Source of the DNA: an uncultured Ruminococcus sp.
GTDB lineage: Bacteria; Bacillota; Clostridia; Oscillospirales; CAG-272
Assembly: GCA_902783905.1 (NCBI GenBank)
Contig: CACZSP010000342.1
Location: 1-7,471, forward strand
Direction: 5' to 3'
DNA length: 7,471 bases
The notes under the pieces were generated by a model. It saw only the letters and a list, made by a program, of their open reading frames with translations. It made no database searches and was not told the origin of the DNA. Of the stretch, positions 7,389 to 7,471 are shown one piece after another. Numbering within the stretch: the first letter of the stretch is position 1; each line of letters opens with the position of its first letter. Position numbers and translations under genes: made by a program.

Positions 7389-7471
7389 CAGAACAGGTGA
7401 ATGATATCCTTTACGGTAATGAACGCCATAAAGGCAAGAAGAATTATCATGCTGCCGCCGGTGATATACTG
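7388..7471 (-). CDS. rseP: Site-2 membrane metalloprotease RseP (M50 family), last 27 residues (cut by right window edge)
   Basis: Only the C-terminal end is present, ending in ...LLAFMAFITVKDIIHLF before TGA at 7390-7388. A run of hydrophobic residues forms most of the final transmembrane helix, followed by a KDI motif that resembles the usual end of RseP/RasP proteins, where a final helix is followed by (N/K)DI and a few residues. RseP-type proteases cut within the membrane to release anti-sigma factors and remnant signal peptides. The zinc HExxH and PDZ parts lie outside the window. The assignment rests on this short tail plus the position directly before ispG and polC, so it is likely but not certain. 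The stop shares a base with the ispG ATG (TGATG). Confidence 0.75.
   Translation of the reverse strand, partial: QYITGGSMIILLAFMAFITVKDIIHLF

Noticed and set aside
6795..7400. Plus-strand open frame of 201 codons opposite ispG
   Set aside because: It is an in-register antisense shadow of ispG, which carries all its iron-sulfur ligands and covers the whole region.

Overview
The window is an ordinary, tightly packed bacterial housekeeping segment. By eye it is roughly 55% G+C. All genes are read from the minus strand. The Gram-positive type replicative polymerase PolC, together with the order rseP - ispG - polC, points to a Firmicute, most likely a clostridial lineage; this is inference from gene content and order. 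No mobile element, CRISPR array, tRNA, rRNA or sign of recent gene transfer is visible.

Layout in the direction of transcription, from the right edge leftwards. First comes the last 27 codons of an RseP-type site-2 membrane protease (7388-7471). It overlaps by one base the start of ispG (6312-7388), the iron-sulfur enzyme of the methylerythritol-phosphate isoprenoid pathway. ispG overlaps by four bases (ATGA) the start of polC (1849-6315), a 1488-residue DNA polymerase III alpha subunit with built-in proofreading exonuclease and PHP domain. polC ends in two consecutive TGA codons, followed by a strong intrinsic terminator (1779-1826).

The only non-coding stretch is the 151 bases between polC and argG (1698-1848). 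It holds the polC terminator, then a textbook vegetative promoter (TTGACA, 17 bases, TATAAT) and a short leader of about 34 bases. This promoter drives argG (462-1697, argininosuccinate synthase), which overlaps by ATGA the start of argH (1-465, argininosuccinate lyase, cut by the left edge). Together they perform the last two steps of arginine synthesis.

There are thus two transcription units back to back: a membrane protease / isoprenoid / replication unit that ends at the terminator, and an arginine unit that starts right after it. I found no undescribed system. The small points worth a second look are the compact terminator-promoter junction, a five-codon ATG-to-stop reading frame at the predicted argG transcript start, a perfect 12-base tandem duplication inside polC, and the translational coupling of the replicative polymerase to ispG.
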